Assembly: GCA_002730735.1 (NCBI GenBank)
Contig: PCAU01000008.1
Location: 219,983-283,982 of the forward strand
Direction: 5' to 3'
Length of the DNA: 64,000 bases
From: Acidobacteriota bacterium
GTDB lineage: Bacteria; Acidobacteriota; Vicinamibacteria; Vicinamibacterales; UBA823
Shown: positions 14,188 to 24,540 of the stretch, piece by piece
Position numbering within the stretch: the first letter of the stretch is position 1
Layout: the number at the start of each line of letters is the position of its first letter
The notes under the pieces: model-generated
The model's input: the letters and a program-made list of their open reading frames with translations, nothing else
Database searches by the model: none
What the model was told of the DNA's origin: nothing
Position numbers and translations under genes: made by a program

Positions 14188-17079
14188 TTAACCCGCCTGA
14201 CGTGACGGCTTGGTAGGCTTACGCTTACTCTGAGCGAAGAACCGATCACAGGCTTGTGTGAACCGCTTGGTTATACGTTTTCCCTCCTCACCGTATGGCG
14301 GTGGGAGCCGCTTCCACTCTAGCTGAACCCGCTTGGCTTCTTCCACGCTCGCACGACGCTCGGCCGCAGGATCGACCTTGGCACCCATCGTATTGGCAGC
14401 TAGCGTCTCACGCCAACTGCTGGCTAGAAGCTCGGCTGGAGATAATTCGGTCTTAGTATCCACCTTGTCCGACACGAGCAGACTCTCAATCCGTTCACAC
14501 AGCAGCTCCATCCTCTGTCGGCTCACCTCCGGATCGAGGTCCGTATCATGAAATGCCTCGGGAAACCTCTCGACGAGCCTACCGATCGAATCATGGAATC
14601 TGGAGTTGAGCTGCCGGGCACGCTGTTCCGGCAATCCATCAGCCTGCCCCCACTGACGACGAACGGCTGACACTTGGTCTGCCATATCCTCCGGTGGGGT
14701 TGGCGACGCCTCGCCTTTGGCAACTGATTCGAGAGGAAGAAGTGCTTCAAGCCTTGCGCACAACGTCTCACGAGCAGCAATCTGGTCAGCCAGCCGCGCT
14801 TCTTCCTGCTCGGTCAACCTTTCCGAAACTTTCGTGCAGGCAACTCGAAACCGTTGCCAGATTGCATCCGACTTGCTTCGCTTGACGGGCCCAATCCTCC
14901 GCCATTCCATCTCAAGCCGTCTAACCGTTTTTACTGCTTCAGCATCAGCCGAATCGGCTAACGCTTCAGCTTGTTTGCAGAGCGCTTCCTTATGGGAGTA
15001 GTTCTTTGCCCAGACCTCCTTCTGTTGATTGAGATTTGCTTTACGTCGTTCAAAAAACTGGTCGCAAGCTCCACGAAACCGCTTCCAGGTCGCTTGTGAG
15101 TGCTTCCTTGGCACTCCACCGATGGCCTTCCATACGGCCTGTAACTCCACGATACGCGCCGCCGTCTTGAGCCAATCGGTCGATGTCACCAATGCTTCAA
15201 CCTGCTCACACAGCGCTATCTTCTTTATTAGATTTGCCTTCCTAGCTTTGGCTTGCTCTGCAAAATATGTTGCGCACCTCGCATAAGCCTGATCATGGGC
15301 AGTCTTGAAGCGCTGCCAAAGCTCAGCAGCTCGCTCACGAGGCACCGTCGCAACGGTTTTCCACTGGGCAACGACCTCACGCAACTCACGTGCTACCTCA
15401 GCCAAGTCTTCACGGTCGGCTAACGCCTCAACACGTTGACAAAGTTCTTCTTGGACATTTACATTTGCCCAGCGCCTCCAGGACTCGATCTCACGAAGCT
15501 CATACAGCTTCGGATGGAGCATCTTCTGCAATGCTTTCAACCGCGCCTCAAATGAAGTACGGTCGTGTTTTGTTGGCAAGGCCGGTGTATGCTCGAGTGC
15601 CTTGCGGACGTCTCGGTAGCCGCGCTCCACCTGCTTCAATGTCATCACAGGCGAAACGGTGAGCGCCTCAAGCTGATCGCAACGCTGCGTCAACCGCGAG
15701 AGATTAATCCGACGCCGTTCAGTTTCTGAAGCGCGTATAGCTTCTTTCTTCGTGCGCAACGCATCGTTGATCGCATGGACCCGACCTCGGAGCCCCTCTG
15801 TCCAAGAACCTTCAAGCCTCGGCCATCCCTTCTTTAAAGACGGCCAGGTCGATGAGACCTCGTCAAGAGCGCCCGCGGCAACCTTCGCTTCTATCGATTC
15901 GAGATCCTTTTCGACCTGGTGTCGCCAGGAGAGAATCTCACTGAACATTTCATGACGCCTGAGCGCTGAGGCACATCCATCGTCGAACCGTCTCGTCAGT
16001 CCAGAGCTTTCCTCGACGCTTAACAACTCTGCAGCCGGTAACACATCCCAAGCCGTCTTTGCCGACTCCACCTCCGCCGGCACATCTTTACCCTCAGCGC
16101 GCTCGACACACTCGCATAGGGTGACCCGTGGCGCAGCCTGCTCGGCCCGCTTCTTGCGTCGCAGAGCCTCATCCGCCTGAGACCGATGATGCTCGTCAAT
16201 ACGTTTTCTTAGTACGGTCACCGCGGTCACGAATCGATTCGAGCAACCGTCTTCGGATTGATCGCCTCCGCCTAGATTAGACCAGGCGCTCTCCGCTTCG
16301 CGCAGTCCATCGATAACAACCGACCAGTCTTCAGAACCACTCAGACCTTCAACCCGTTCACAGAGTTCCACACGCTTGGCTTCGCTGTCAGCATCAGCAC
16401 CGGCTACTATTTCTCGTTCCTTGACCACTGCTCTTGCTCGCCGGGCCACAATCTTATTCTTGGCACGCAAGGCGATTGCAGCTAAACCACGAGCTGCATC
16501 TGTGTTTGACGGCGGCGCTTCAGCCAATCGGCTAAACGCAGTAAGGGCAACATCCTTGTGATCGCTCTTTATTGCCACCGCGATAAGTTCACCGGTCTCA
16601 TCGGTGCTAAGCCTTGAAAGCGCTTCAAGGCGTACGCCGTTATAGCCAGCGCGGCGCGCCAACCCACCGAGCAATTTAACTTCGGTCACCCGTGTCAAAG
16701 CTTCGGTGGCAATCGACTCATGGTCGGCGGCACGTGCCACATCAGCAAGGTCCCGTTGATCGGTAAGCGCCCTGAGTGCAGTAACGCCAATCGCGACATC
16801 GTTGGTGGTTGTTACTAGATCGACCAATATAGCGGCTGCCGTCGCGCGCACCATTTCATCCGCTTCTTCACGCACAATCGCCGTCAGCGCCTCGAGATCG
16901 TCCAGACGCTCAACTGCTACCTGACGCACTTTCGCGTCGACATCGCTTCTCAAAATTTCAAGCAGGATTTCGTCCGTATCCTCATCATCAGCAAGCTGCC
17001 GCACAGCCGCAACGCGAACCGCTGGGTCTTCGTGCTTCCACTCTGGGTTAGGCCGGATCTTATCGAGGATGCTCATCAA
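14188..17079 (-). CDS. Large HEAT-repeat and DUF349-repeat protein
   Basis: A 963-residue cytosolic protein. Residues 15-240 are HEAT-like helical repeats (VRVAAVRQLADDED, VRQVAVERLDDLEAL, VRATAAAILVDL). From about 245 to the end, a DUF349-type unit recurs about eight times. Each unit has an LCxxxEAL start (LCERVEGL, LCQRVEAL, LCEQVEAL, LCKQAEAL, LCARLEAL, LCERIESL) and, in the best-preserved copies, a W..(F)R.ACD.FFERR end. DUF349 proteins are widespread but their biochemical role is poorly defined; the arginine-rich coiled segments suggest nucleic-acid or ribosome contact. It is convergent with tenA, with 16 bases between stop codons. No enzymatic domain is seen. Confidence 0.85.
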   Translation of the reverse strand: MMSILDKIRPNPEWKHEDPAVRVAAVRQLADDEDTDEILLEILRSDVDAKVRQVAVERLDDLEALTAIVREEADEMVRATAAAILVDLVTTTNDVAIGVTALRALTDQRDLADVARAADHESIATEALTRVTEVKLLGGLARRAGYNGVRLEALSRLSTDETGELIAVAIKSDHKDVALTAFSRLAEAPPSNTDAARGLAAIALRAKNKIVARRARAVVKEREIVAGADADSEAKRVELCERVEGLSGSEDWSVVIDGLREAESAWSNLGGGDQSEDGCSNRFVTAVTVLRKRIDEHHRSQADEALRRKKRAEQAAPRVTLCECVERAEGKDVPAEVESAKTAWDVLPAAELLSVEESSGLTRRFDDGCASALRRHEMFSEILSWRHQVEKDLESIEAKVAAGALDEVSSTWPSLKKGWPRLEGSWTEGLRGRVHAINDALRTKKEAIRASETERRRINLSRLTQRCDQLEALTVSPVMTLKQVERGYRDVRKALEHTPALPTKHDRTSFEARLKALQKMLHPKLYELREIESWRRWANVNVQEELCQRVEALADREDLAEVARELREVVAQWKTVATVPRERAAELWQRFKTAHDQAYARCATYFAEQAKARKANLIKKIALCEQVEALVTSTDWLKTAARIVELQAVWKAIGGVPRKHSQATWKRFRGACDQFFERRKANLNQQKEVWAKNYSHKEALCKQAEALADSADAEAVKTVRRLEMEWRRIGPVKRSKSDAIWQRFRVACTKVSERLTEQEEARLADQIAARETLCARLEALLPLESVAKGEASPTPPEDMADQVSAVRRQWGQADGLPEQRARQLNSRFHDSIGRLVERFPEAFHDTDLDPEVSRQRMELLCERIESLLVSDKVDTKTELSPAELLASSWRETLAANTMGAKVDPAAERRASVEEAKRVQLEWKRLPPPYGEEGKRITKRFTQACDRFFAQSKRKPTKPSRQAG

Positions 17080-17207
17080 TTCGTGTCAGCGTTAATATGC
17101 CACGTGTCCATAGTTTACAAAACCCCGACGAACTCGCGCCACTGGTCTAAGTAAGCCGGGCTACGCCAGGCGACTAGACAGGTTCGCCGATAATTATGCA
17201 TACTCGA

Positions 17208-17255
17208 GGTCGGGTTGTGGACTGTCGGCTCCGTCAGCCTAGCCTGATCCCGACC
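17208..17255. other. Inverted repeat in 266-base gap before the cyclophilin gene
   Basis: GGTCGGG (17208-17214) and CCCGACC (17249-17255) are perfectly complementary and enclose 34 bases, in the gap between the divergently transcribed DUF349 and cyclophilin genes. It could be a 5' leader stem of the cyclophilin transcript. The rest of 17080-17345 shows only a weak promoter-like pair (TAGACA, then CATACT 18 bases on). No small ORF was found. Confidence 0.3.
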
Positions 17256-17345
17256 CCTGTGGAATCAGAGGTTTCGGATCGCAATCCAAAATATATGAGT
17301 TCAGGCGCCCAGTGATGTTCATCTCGTTAAATTAAGGAGTCCCTC

Positions 17346-17915
17346 ATGCCCCTGCGTGCTGTTATCGGAACTGCGTGTCTCAGTGTCCTGTTTGCTGCCG
17401 TCCCCGCCTCGGCCCAAAACCCGGTCGTCGTCATTGAAACCAGTGTTGGGAACATTACAGCCGAGCTCTATCGAGACAAGGCGCCGATTAGCGTTGAGAA
17501 CTTTCTTGGCTATGTGGAGTCTGGGTTTTTTGGCGGCACGATCTTCCACCGAGTGATCAAGGGCTTCATGATTCAGGGTGGCGGCTTCACCCAAGAAATG
17601 ATGCGGAAGGAGACCAACGCGTCGATCAAGAACGAAGCGACTAACGGCGTGGGAAACGAGCGGGGCACCTTGGCGATGGCACGTACCGGCGAAGTTGACA
17701 GTGCAACGGCGCAGTTCTTTATTAATACCGTAAACAATCGTGCTCTAAATAACCGAGGTACCGACCCTGCTCAATACGGCTACGCGGTCTTCGGCAAGGT
17801 TACTGACGGGATGAACGTGGTTGATCAAATTGAGAATGCAGCCACTGGGACGAGCGGACCCTATCGGGATGTGCCGTCAACGCCGATCGTAATCAACGCC
17901 ATCCGTCTTCAGTAG
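17346..17915 (+). CDS. Exported cyclophilin-type peptidyl-prolyl isomerase
   Basis: A 189-residue protein with AAGGAG six bases before ATG 17346 and a signal peptide (residues 1-24, ending ASAQN). The mature part is a compact bacterial cyclophilin: [20 protein letters not shown] carries the catalytic arginine-containing FHRVI motif. [18 protein letters not shown] and a [12 protein letters not shown] segment complete the family signature. It catalyses cis-trans isomerisation of prolyl bonds, presumably during folding of exported proteins. It stands upstream of a Nudix gene on the same strand. No residue of the family core appears to be missing. Confidence 0.93.
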   Translation: MPLRAVIGTACLSVLFAAVPASAQNPVVVIETSVGNITAELYRDKAPISVENFLGYVESGFFGGTIFHRVIKGFMIQGGGFTQEMMRKETNASIKNEATNGVGNERGTLAMARTGEVDSATAQFFINTVNNRALNNRGTDPAQYGYAVFGKVTDGMNVVDQIENAATGTSGPYRDVPSTPIVINAIRLQ

Positions 17916-17996
17916 TCACTTCCTGCCCTGGGCACCGCAACACGCGACGCCCAGGGCTGCCCCACCCGCTGCCGCGTCGTATCGCTGCTGTTGCCA

Positions 17997-18656
17997 ATGG
18001 ATAAGTCCATTTCTCGACTGTTTTTTTCGTTCGGCGCTTTTGAAAACCACGTTCGTGCGGCCCTGTACCGGGAAAAACCCGGCGAGGCGGCCCACCTTGA
18101 TATGGCGCCCCGCCCACGCCGGCCGCTACACAAGGATAAGACTTCGTTACGTAAAGCGGCCGGCCTCCTTCTTCTATATCCTCTCGACGGAAAGCCCCAC
18201 ATGCTCTTAACTGAGCGAGCTGGCACGCTGCCTCGGCATGGTGGGCAAGTCTCGTTACCTGGCGGCACCCTTGAGCCTTCCGAGACTATCGAGGCTACGG
18301 CGTTACGAGAAGCATTCGAAGAATGTGGTGTGCAACCTGATACCGTACGCGTGTTGGGTACACTCACCCCGATTCAAATCCCGGTCAGTAGCTTTCTTCT
18401 ATATCCTATCGTCGGTGCCATATCGGAGCGGCCCGAATTTCGACCCAACTCTAGTGAAGTCACCCGGGTCTTGGAAGCTGCGGTCCAAGTGCTCCTTGAG
18501 CCGGGTTGTCTTGGGCGCCGTCACCAGACACGCGACGGCATTGATATCGACGTTCCGTACTTCGATCTCTCGGGGATACGGGTGTGGGGTGCAACAGCGA
18601 TGATAATCGCCGAGTTTCTTCACCTGCTCGGCTACGAACCCGACCCGTGGACCTGA
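17997..18656 (+). CDS. Nudix hydrolase, CoA-pyrophosphatase (NudL) type
   Basis: The start is taken as ATG 17997; an in-frame TTG lies six bases earlier and neither has a strong ribosome site. The product is 219 residues. Residues 90-112 fit the Nudix box GX5EX7REUXEEXGU (GTLEPSE ... REAFEECGV). The preceding LTERAGTLPRHGGQVSLPGG at about 71-90 matches the extra UPF0035 motif that marks CoA pyrophosphatases, which cleave CoA or acyl-CoA to 3',5'-ADP and phosphopantetheine. The enzyme should be cytosolic. It precedes parC by 117 bases and is probably transcribed separately. Confidence 0.88.
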   Translation: MDKSISRLFFSFGAFENHVRAALYREKPGEAAHLDMAPRPRRPLHKDKTSLRKAAGLLLLYPLDGKPHMLLTERAGTLPRHGGQVSLPGGTLEPSETIEATALREAFEECGVQPDTVRVLGTLTPIQIPVSSFLLYPIVGAISERPEFRPNSSEVTRVLEAAVQVLLEPGCLGRRHQTRDGIDIDVPYFDLSGIRVWGATAMIIAEFLHLLGYEPDPWT

Positions 18657-18773
18657 TCCGTCGGGCCACCTAACGATCCACACCGAACGACCGAAACAAG
18701 GGAAGAGTCCCTGGGTTGTCTCCCTCTCGTAGGTAAACCACCACTCCCCAGCGGCTAAGGAGGTACTCGCAGT

Positions 18774-21206
18774 TTGGCTCGTCGAAAGTCCAAGAAAAAA
18801 AGGGGAGCACTGCTCGATCTCACCGAAGGCGACGATTCACTGTCGCGCGGAAAGCGGAAGGGCAGCAGCGTGCCCGAAGAGCCCAGCGTCTCTCTGCATG
18901 AAGCTGCGGAAGCGCGCTATCTTAATTACGCTCTTTCGGTTATCACCTCCCGCGCGCTACCTGACGTTCGCGACGGGCTCAAACCTGTGCAGCGTCGCAT
19001 CCTCTACACGATGTGGGACCAGCGTCTCACAGCTGATGTTAAGCATCGCAAGTGCGCCAAGGTGGTCGGCGACGTTATGGGAAATTACCACCCGCACGGC
19101 GACACGGCCCTCTACGATTCCCTAGTGCGCATGGCACAGCCGTTCTCATTGCGTTACCCCCTCATCGACGGCTCGGGCAACTTCGGGTCACTCGATGGCG
19201 ACCGCGCAGCAGCGATGCGGTACACCGAATGTCGTCTCGCACGAGTGGCGGACGATATTCTTACCGAAATCGATCAGGGAACGGTGAGTTTCCAACCCAA
19301 CTACGACGGTAGCCGCCAAGAGCCGACGGTTCTTCCCTCGCGTCTCCCCAACTTGCTCATTAATGGCGCGACCGGTATCGCGGTCGGCATGGCAACCAAT
19401 ATCCCACCGCACAACCTTGGCGAAGTCTGTACCGCGCTACTCAAGCTTCTCGACAGTGATTTCGAGCTGAGCTCGGTCCGACTATGCCAGTGGGTTAAAG
19501 GCCCTGACTTCCCGACCGGGGGTCAGATCTTGAACTCGCCCAAAGAACTAAAGAGTATCTACAAAACTGGCTCGGGTGTTATCCGTCTGCGCGCTACCTG
19601 GAAAACTGGACCCACTACGCGCAGTGGCAAGCTCGTCTACATCACGAGCGTGCCCTACACCGTAAACAAAGCGCAACTCATCGAGCGAATCGCCGCCGTG
19701 GCGTTAAGTCGCAAGCTGCCGCCGTTGCTCGATGTCAGGGACCTCTCGACCGACGAAATCTGTATTGCGCTAGAACTCAAGCGAGAAGCAGACGAGAAGA
19801 TGGTGTTGGCCTATCTCTTCAAGCATACGCCGTTACAAACGAGCATCACCGTCAACCTAACGTGCCTTGTGCCAGAAGAACTCCCAGACGGTCGAGAGGT
19901 TGGCCGGCCCTATCAGCTCGACCTGCATGAAGCGTTGTTTAACTTCCTAAAGTTCCGGTTGGTTGTGGTCACCCGTCGGCTCGAGCACGAGTTGGCAGCG
20001 CTCAAACGACGGATACACATTCTCGAAGGCTTTGCGAAAGTCTTCGACGCCCTCGACGCCATCATCAAATTGATACGTGGCTCCGACGGAAAAGCCGATG
20101 CCGCAAAGAAAATAATGAAGCGGTTCTCGCTCGATGCGGAGCAAACCGATGCAGTCCTTGAACTAAAGATCTATCGGCTAGCACGACTGGAAATTCTTCA
20201 AATTCGAGAAGAACTCTCAGCCAAGAAACGACGGGCGCGAAAAATCGGTGGCTTACTAAAGGACGAAGAAGCTCGCTGGACGCTGGTCCGCGACGAAATT
20301 GTGGACATCCAAAAAACCTACGGGAGCGCGAAGGCCGACGGCCGCCGGACTGCCATTGAGCCCGACGAGGACGACGTCGAATACTCAGCTGAAGATTTCA
20401 TCGTCGAAGAAGATAACTTCGTCATCGTATCGTGCGACGGTTGGGTAAAACGCCAGAAGAACCCCCCTGACCTATCTACAACCCGTCTACGTGAAGGTGA
20501 TTCGGTGCTGAGCGTCCTAGCTGGCAGCACAAGATCGACGGCTGCGTTTTTCACTAACTACGGTACCGCCTACACATGTCGGATCATTGACGTGCCAGCA
20601 TCAACCGGTCACGGCGAACCGATTCAACGGTTATTTAAACTGAAAGATGGCGAGCGGATCGTTGCAGCGGTAAGCCTCGACCCTCGAGCAACCACCGGCG
20701 ACATTGTCGCCGCGACGGAGGATGATGTCCCCCCTGTGCACGGAGTCGCGGTGACCAGCGACGGCTACAGTCTGCGCTTTGGTCTCCAGTCGTTCGTCGA
20801 ACCAAGCACCCGTACCGGGCGCCGGTTCGCTCGTCCCGCGAAAAGCACCGAGGTCATTGGTGTCGCCACCACGACCGGCGAAGAAATCTTGATCGTTGCG
20901 ACGCAGCAGGCACGAGCACTCCTTTGCCGTGCTGACGAGATTAACTATCTCTCGGGACCCGGCAAGGGTGTAATCCTGATTAAGATCAAGCGGGACACCG
21001 ACCGCGTGCTCGGCTTCGTGGCATCGACGGGCGAACGCGACCTGCTGACAGTGGAAACCAGCCGCAGCGCGACACAGACCATTAGCACCGCAAAATATGA
21101 GGTCACTGGGCGCGGCGGTAAAGGCCGGGAACTCCTTCAACGAGGACAATTCATGCGAGTCATTCCAGCCCAGCCCGAGGTGCCGGCCGTACCAGTCGAC
21201 AACTGA
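18774..21206 (+). CDS. parC: DNA topoisomerase IV subunit A
   Basis: The start is TTG 18774, preceded by a perfect AAGGAGGT nine bases upstream. The 810-residue protein begins with a lysine/arginine-rich tail of about 35 residues, then the type IIA breakage-reunion core. [37 protein letters not shown] and MRYTECRL are visible, the last containing the catalytic tyrosine Y150. A long coiled-coil segment ([17 protein letters not shown]) follows. The C-terminal propeller region ends in [10 protein letters not shown], a degenerate relative of the GyrA box. I favour ParC over GyrA because the canonical QRRGGKG box is altered and the gene is paired with parE just downstream. A gyrase-like role cannot be excluded without seeing the genome's other copies. 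Confidence 0.88.
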   Translation: MARRKSKKKRGALLDLTEGDDSLSRGKRKGSSVPEEPSVSLHEAAEARYLNYALSVITSRALPDVRDGLKPVQRRILYTMWDQRLTADVKHRKCAKVVGDVMGNYHPHGDTALYDSLVRMAQPFSLRYPLIDGSGNFGSLDGDRAAAMRYTECRLARVADDILTEIDQGTVSFQPNYDGSRQEPTVLPSRLPNLLINGATGIAVGMATNIPPHNLGEVCTALLKLLDSDFELSSVRLCQWVKGPDFPTGGQILNSPKELKSIYKTGSGVIRLRATWKTGPTTRSGKLVYITSVPYTVNKAQLIERIAAVALSRKLPPLLDVRDLSTDEICIALELKREADEKMVLAYLFKHTPLQTSITVNLTCLVPEELPDGREVGRPYQLDLHEALFNFLKFRLVVVTRRLEHELAALKRRIHILEGFAKVFDALDAIIKLIRGSDGKADAAKKIMKRFSLDAEQTDAVLELKIYRLARLEILQIREELSAKKRRARKIGGLLKDEEARWTLVRDEIVDIQKTYGSAKADGRRTAIEPDEDDVEYSAEDFIVEEDNFVIVSCDGWVKRQKNPPDLSTTRLREGDSVLSVLAGSTRSTAAFFTNYGTAYTCRIIDVPASTGHGEPIQRLFKLKDGERIVAAVSLDPRATTGDIVAATEDDVPPVHGVAVTSDGYSLRFGLQSFVEPSTRTGRRFARPAKSTEVIGVATTTGEEILIVATQQARALLCRADEINYLSGPGKGVILIKIKRDTDRVLGFVASTGERDLLTVETSRSATQTISTAKYEVTGRGGKGRELLQRGQFMRVIPAQPEVPAVPVDN

Positions 21207-21230
21207 GGCTGACATCTAATAGGCACATTT

Positions 21231-23156
21231 ATGGCACGCAGCTATACAGCGAAAAACATCACAGTTCTCGAGGGACTTGAACCCGTTCGAAAGCGACCGG
21301 GCATGTACATCGGCGGGGTGGGTTCCCCTGGTCTCCACCATCTCGTCTGGGAAATCGTCGACAACGCAGTCGACGAAGCGATGAATGGTCACGCGTCATC
21401 GATCGCACTGACTTTACACGCCGACGGCGCCTCCGTGACAGTGAATGACGACGGCCGCGGTATCCCGGTGGACAGACACGCCAAGACGAAGAAAAGTGCC
21501 ATGGAGGTCATTTTCACTACCCTGCACGCCGGTGGGAAATTCGAACAGGAAACCTACAAGACAGCAGGTGGCCTGCACGGCGTCGGTGCAAGCGTTGTGA
21601 ACGCGTTGTCAAAGGAATTCGTGGCAACGTCCAAGCGCGACGGCCATCAATGGCAGCAGCGCTTCAAACGAGGTAAACCGACAGGACCGGTCAAGAAAAT
21701 CGGCACCTCCCGCGGTACGGGTACCACTGTCTTGTTCAGACCCGACCCCACCATTTTCCCTAAGGTCCAGTTCGATCCTGCTCTTCTAGGCGAGCGTCTG
21801 GAAATTATCAGTTACCTCCATCAGGGCCTAAAAATTACTTTCGAGGACGAGACCAATAAGACCAAGGTCGTCCATCAGCACAACGACGGCCTAGTCGAGT
21901 ACCTGCGGGGCCTTGTTTCGGAACGGTCGGCCAAAGTGGTCCATGAGGCCCCATTCGCGATGCTCAAGGATGCAAACGGCAGCGGGATCCGTATCGGCCT
22001 CGTCTTACACTGGACGGAATCAACCGAGGAGAACCTACGGAGCTATGTCAACGGGATCCCAACTGGCTCGGGTGGGACCCACGAGAACGGCTTCCGTGCG
22101 GGACTCGGTAAGGCGGTACGCAACTTCATAGATACCCACCAACTGTCACCTAAGGGAGTCACGATTACTGCGGAAGACTTACGCGAAGGGCTAATCGGCA
22201 TCCTCAGCGTATTCATGGGTAACCCGCAGTTCCAAGGCCAAACCAAGGACCGGCTTAACAACCCCGAGCTGACAGCCGTCGTCGACTCGACAGTACGTCC
22301 GGTACTCGAGCACTGGCTGAACCACAACAGTTCCGTCGCTGAGGCAATCGTCGCGCGGGTCATTCTCGCAGCGCGCGCCAGAGAGGCAAGCCGTGCGGCT
22401 CAGGAGCAAGTTTCCCGTAAGAGCGCTACGTCGAATCGATTAAATCTACCCGGGAAACTCAGTGATTGTACTCGGTCAGGCGCGACCGATAGCGAGCTCT
22501 TCATCGTGGAGGGTGACTCAGCAGGGGGATCGGCTAAGCAGGGTCGCGATCGGACCCGTCAGGCCATTTTACCGCTACGCGGTAAGGTCCTGAATGTCGA
22601 GAGTGCCACGATCGCAAAAGTTTTGGAAAACAAGGAGCTCTCTGATTTGGTGACCGCACTCGGCTGTGGCCTTGGAAAAAACTTCGATTTGTCGCGACTG
22701 CGTTACGAACGGCTCATCCTGTTGGCCGACGCTGACTCGGACGGGAATCACATCGCAACGCTACTACTGACATTCATCTACCGTCATCTTCCGCAGCTCA
22801 TTTCGAACGGCAAGGTGTTTCTCGCGCAACCACCGCTTTACCGGATCGACATCGGCAAGGAAACTCACTGGGCACTCGACACAGCCCAGCGTGACGCGGT
22901 CATCACCAAACACGGCAAGCCGGGTCCTGGAAAAGCCACGCCGGAAATTACGAGGTTCAAAGGCTTGGGCGAAATGATGCCCAAGGTGCTCTGGGAAACA
23001 ACTATGAATCCAAAAACCCGGCGGCTCCTTAAGGTCAACATCACTGACCACATCATCACGGACCGGGTGATCAATAACCTAATGGGTAAAGATGCCTCAG
23101 CACGTTACCGTTTCATTACGGAGCGCGCCGACGAGGCTGACCACCTTGATATCTGA
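21231..23156 (+). CDS. parE: DNA topoisomerase IV subunit B
   Basis: A 641-residue GHKL ATPase/Toprim protein beginning 24 bases after parC. The ATP-binding site shows VLEGLEPVRKRPGMYIGGVG, EIVDNAVDEAMNG and NDDGRGIPVD, then GLHGVGASVVNALS. The Toprim part has FIVEGDSAGGSAKQGRDR and DADSDGNHIATLLLTFIYR; the usual DxDVDG reads DADSDG here, a conservative change at a non-ligand position. RFKGLGEMMPKVLWETTM completes the family pattern. With ParC it forms the A2B2 decatenase that hydrolyses ATP to separate daughter chromosomes. Length is typical of ParE rather than of GyrB with a large insertion. Confidence 0.9.
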   Translation: MARSYTAKNITVLEGLEPVRKRPGMYIGGVGSPGLHHLVWEIVDNAVDEAMNGHASSIALTLHADGASVTVNDDGRGIPVDRHAKTKKSAMEVIFTTLHAGGKFEQETYKTAGGLHGVGASVVNALSKEFVATSKRDGHQWQQRFKRGKPTGPVKKIGTSRGTGTTVLFRPDPTIFPKVQFDPALLGERLEIISYLHQGLKITFEDETNKTKVVHQHNDGLVEYLRGLVSERSAKVVHEAPFAMLKDANGSGIRIGLVLHWTESTEENLRSYVNGIPTGSGGTHENGFRAGLGKAVRNFIDTHQLSPKGVTITAEDLREGLIGILSVFMGNPQFQGQTKDRLNNPELTAVVDSTVRPVLEHWLNHNSSVAEAIVARVILAARAREASRAAQEQVSRKSATSNRLNLPGKLSDCTRSGATDSELFIVEGDSAGGSAKQGRDRTRQAILPLRGKVLNVESATIAKVLENKELSDLVTALGCGLGKNFDLSRLRYERLILLADADSDGNHIATLLLTFIYRHLPQLISNGKVFLAQPPLYRIDIGKETHWALDTAQRDAVITKHGKPGPGKATPEITRFKGLGEMMPKVLWETTMNPKTRRLLKVNITDHIITDRVINNLMGKDASARYRFITERADEADHLDI

Positions 23157-23245
23157 TCGGCTCGAGACCACTGCCCACATGCAACTAGACGAGAGTCGGC
23201 CTAGTTAGTTCTGGTCAACTGAATCGGGAGTCTCCGCGGCGTGCA

Positions 23246-24271
23246 CTATGGCCGCGCGCGGATTAGCAGCCGACTGAGCATCTGATCATCGTCCTCGTCG
23301 AACACATCACCAAAAACTTCTTCAATGATGTCTTCGAGTGTTACAACACCGAGCGGGGACTCATCATGTTGATACACCATGGCCAAATGGCTCCGGCGTT
23401 CCTGCATCACGCGAAGTACTCTTAGCAAGGGATCATTTCGACGCGCAGAAAGTACCGGACGGACAAGCGAGTGCCACTGATGCTCCCCCGCCAACCTGAA
23501 CGCCATAAATTCCTTCGTGTGGAGCAGGCCCCTTACGAGGCCGTCCGCCTCACAGACCGGTAGTCGCGTGTGGCCAGATTTGACAACCACCGACATCACC
23601 TCATCAGCAGACTGCGACAGAGCCACAGAAGTAACGCTCTCCCACGGAAGTGCAATATCACCGACACTCTTGGTTTCAATATTCACGAGGTTAAGGATGT
23701 AGCGCTCATGTGCATCCGATAACTGTTCTGCGTCTCGTTCAGCGTCAGTCCTAGCTGCATTCCGGGCAACCCCAAACAAGCGCATGACGACCTTAGTGGA
23801 CCATTCCAGTGTTGTCACAGCTGGTGATAGAAGGCGGTCGAGAGTCGTCAACCAGAATGCACCGCTCAAGCCAATCCGGTGGGGACTGCGCAACGCTAGG
23901 GCCTTGGGCGCAATCTCACCCACGACGACCGTCAGATATGTAAGGGGCACCACGACAATCGTGATTGCGATGAAATCTGCCCATGCGTTACTTAGTCCAA
24001 ACTCACGCTCAAACACCGGGCTTAGAGTCTCGCTCGCGCCGGCGCCTCCAACAGCACCCGAGATTAGCCCTACCATCGTGATCCCGAGCTGAACGACCGA
24101 GAGTGTCCGTTCGGGGCGCTCACGAAGCGCCAGGAGACCAGAAGCCCCGGGATACCCAGCGTGCGCCATGGCACGAAGCTCAGGACGACCGACCGACACA
24201 AACGCAGTCTCTGTCGCAGAAAGCAAGGCATTCAACAGTAAACACAACGTGATAATGGCGATTTCCACCAT
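23246..24271 (-). CDS. CNNM/HlyC-CorC family membrane protein with CBS pair
   Basis: A 341-residue protein with three to four N-terminal membrane segments (residues 1-150, the CNNM/DUF21 domain). It includes LNALLSATETAFVSVGR and VVGEIAPKALALR, both typical of the family. Two CBS motifs follow at about 200-325 (GHTRLPVCEADGLVRGLLH and VVTLEDIIEEVFGDVFDED). The protein stops soon after the second CBS domain and lacks the usual C-terminal CorC_HlyC domain of about 80 residues. Family members are linked to magnesium/cobalt homeostasis; the haemolysin name is historical. It is convergent with parE. The start at 24271 gives a complete first membrane helix. Confidence 0.85.
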   Translation of the reverse strand: MVEIAIITLCLLLNALLSATETAFVSVGRPELRAMAHAGYPGASGLLALRERPERTLSVVQLGITMVGLISGAVGGAGASETLSPVFEREFGLSNAWADFIAITIVVVPLTYLTVVVGEIAPKALALRSPHRIGLSGAFWLTTLDRLLSPAVTTLEWSTKVVMRLFGVARNAARTDAERDAEQLSDAHERYILNLVNIETKSVGDIALPWESVTSVALSQSADEVMSVVVKSGHTRLPVCEADGLVRGLLHTKEFMAFRLAGEHQWHSLVRPVLSARRNDPLLRVLRVMQERRSHLAMVYQHDESPLGVVTLEDIIEEVFGDVFDEDDDQMLSRLLIRARP

Positions 24272-24408
24272 AGCTTCTTTGCCTCACCCGCCCTGGTTGC
24301 GATGCGGGTAGTTAAAGGTATTAAATGCGGTAAGAAGGGTCTTACAACTCCACCATCATAGCGCAGCCCTTGCACTTGAGGGGACACTCTCTCTGAACGA
24401 AAACGACC

Positions 24409-24540
24409 TTAACTGCTACAGAGGTCAAAGGTCTGAGGCTGCACGGTCTCGTTGACCGACGCTTCGTTTGCTAAATGGCTGGCAGTCAACGATTGAGCGA
24501 GCACGCCGAAGACAACAGCAAATGCGGCAATCCGACTCAT
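24409..24540 (-). CDS. 43-residue secreted peptide coupled to the upstream PLP enzyme
   Basis: The ATG at 24540 overlaps the TGA stop of the D-cysteine-desulfhydrase-like gene by four bases (ATGA), which suggests translational coupling. The product begins MSRIAAFAVVFGVLAQSLTA, a convincing signal peptide, and leaves a mature part of only about 23 residues ending in DLCSS. No family is recognisable. It could be a genuine small exported peptide or a chance frame; the signal peptide plus the ATGA overlap tips me toward real. The sequence from 24272 to 24408 beyond it contains nothing else I can identify. Confidence 0.45.
   Translation of the reverse strand: MSRIAAFAVVFGVLAQSLTASHLANEASVNETVQPQTFDLCSS

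Noticed and set aside
18774..23156. GyrA/GyrB rather than ParC/ParE
   Set aside because: The GyrA box is degenerate, the A subunit precedes B with a 24-base gap, and both lengths fit topoisomerase IV; gyrase identity is not fully excluded but is less likely.
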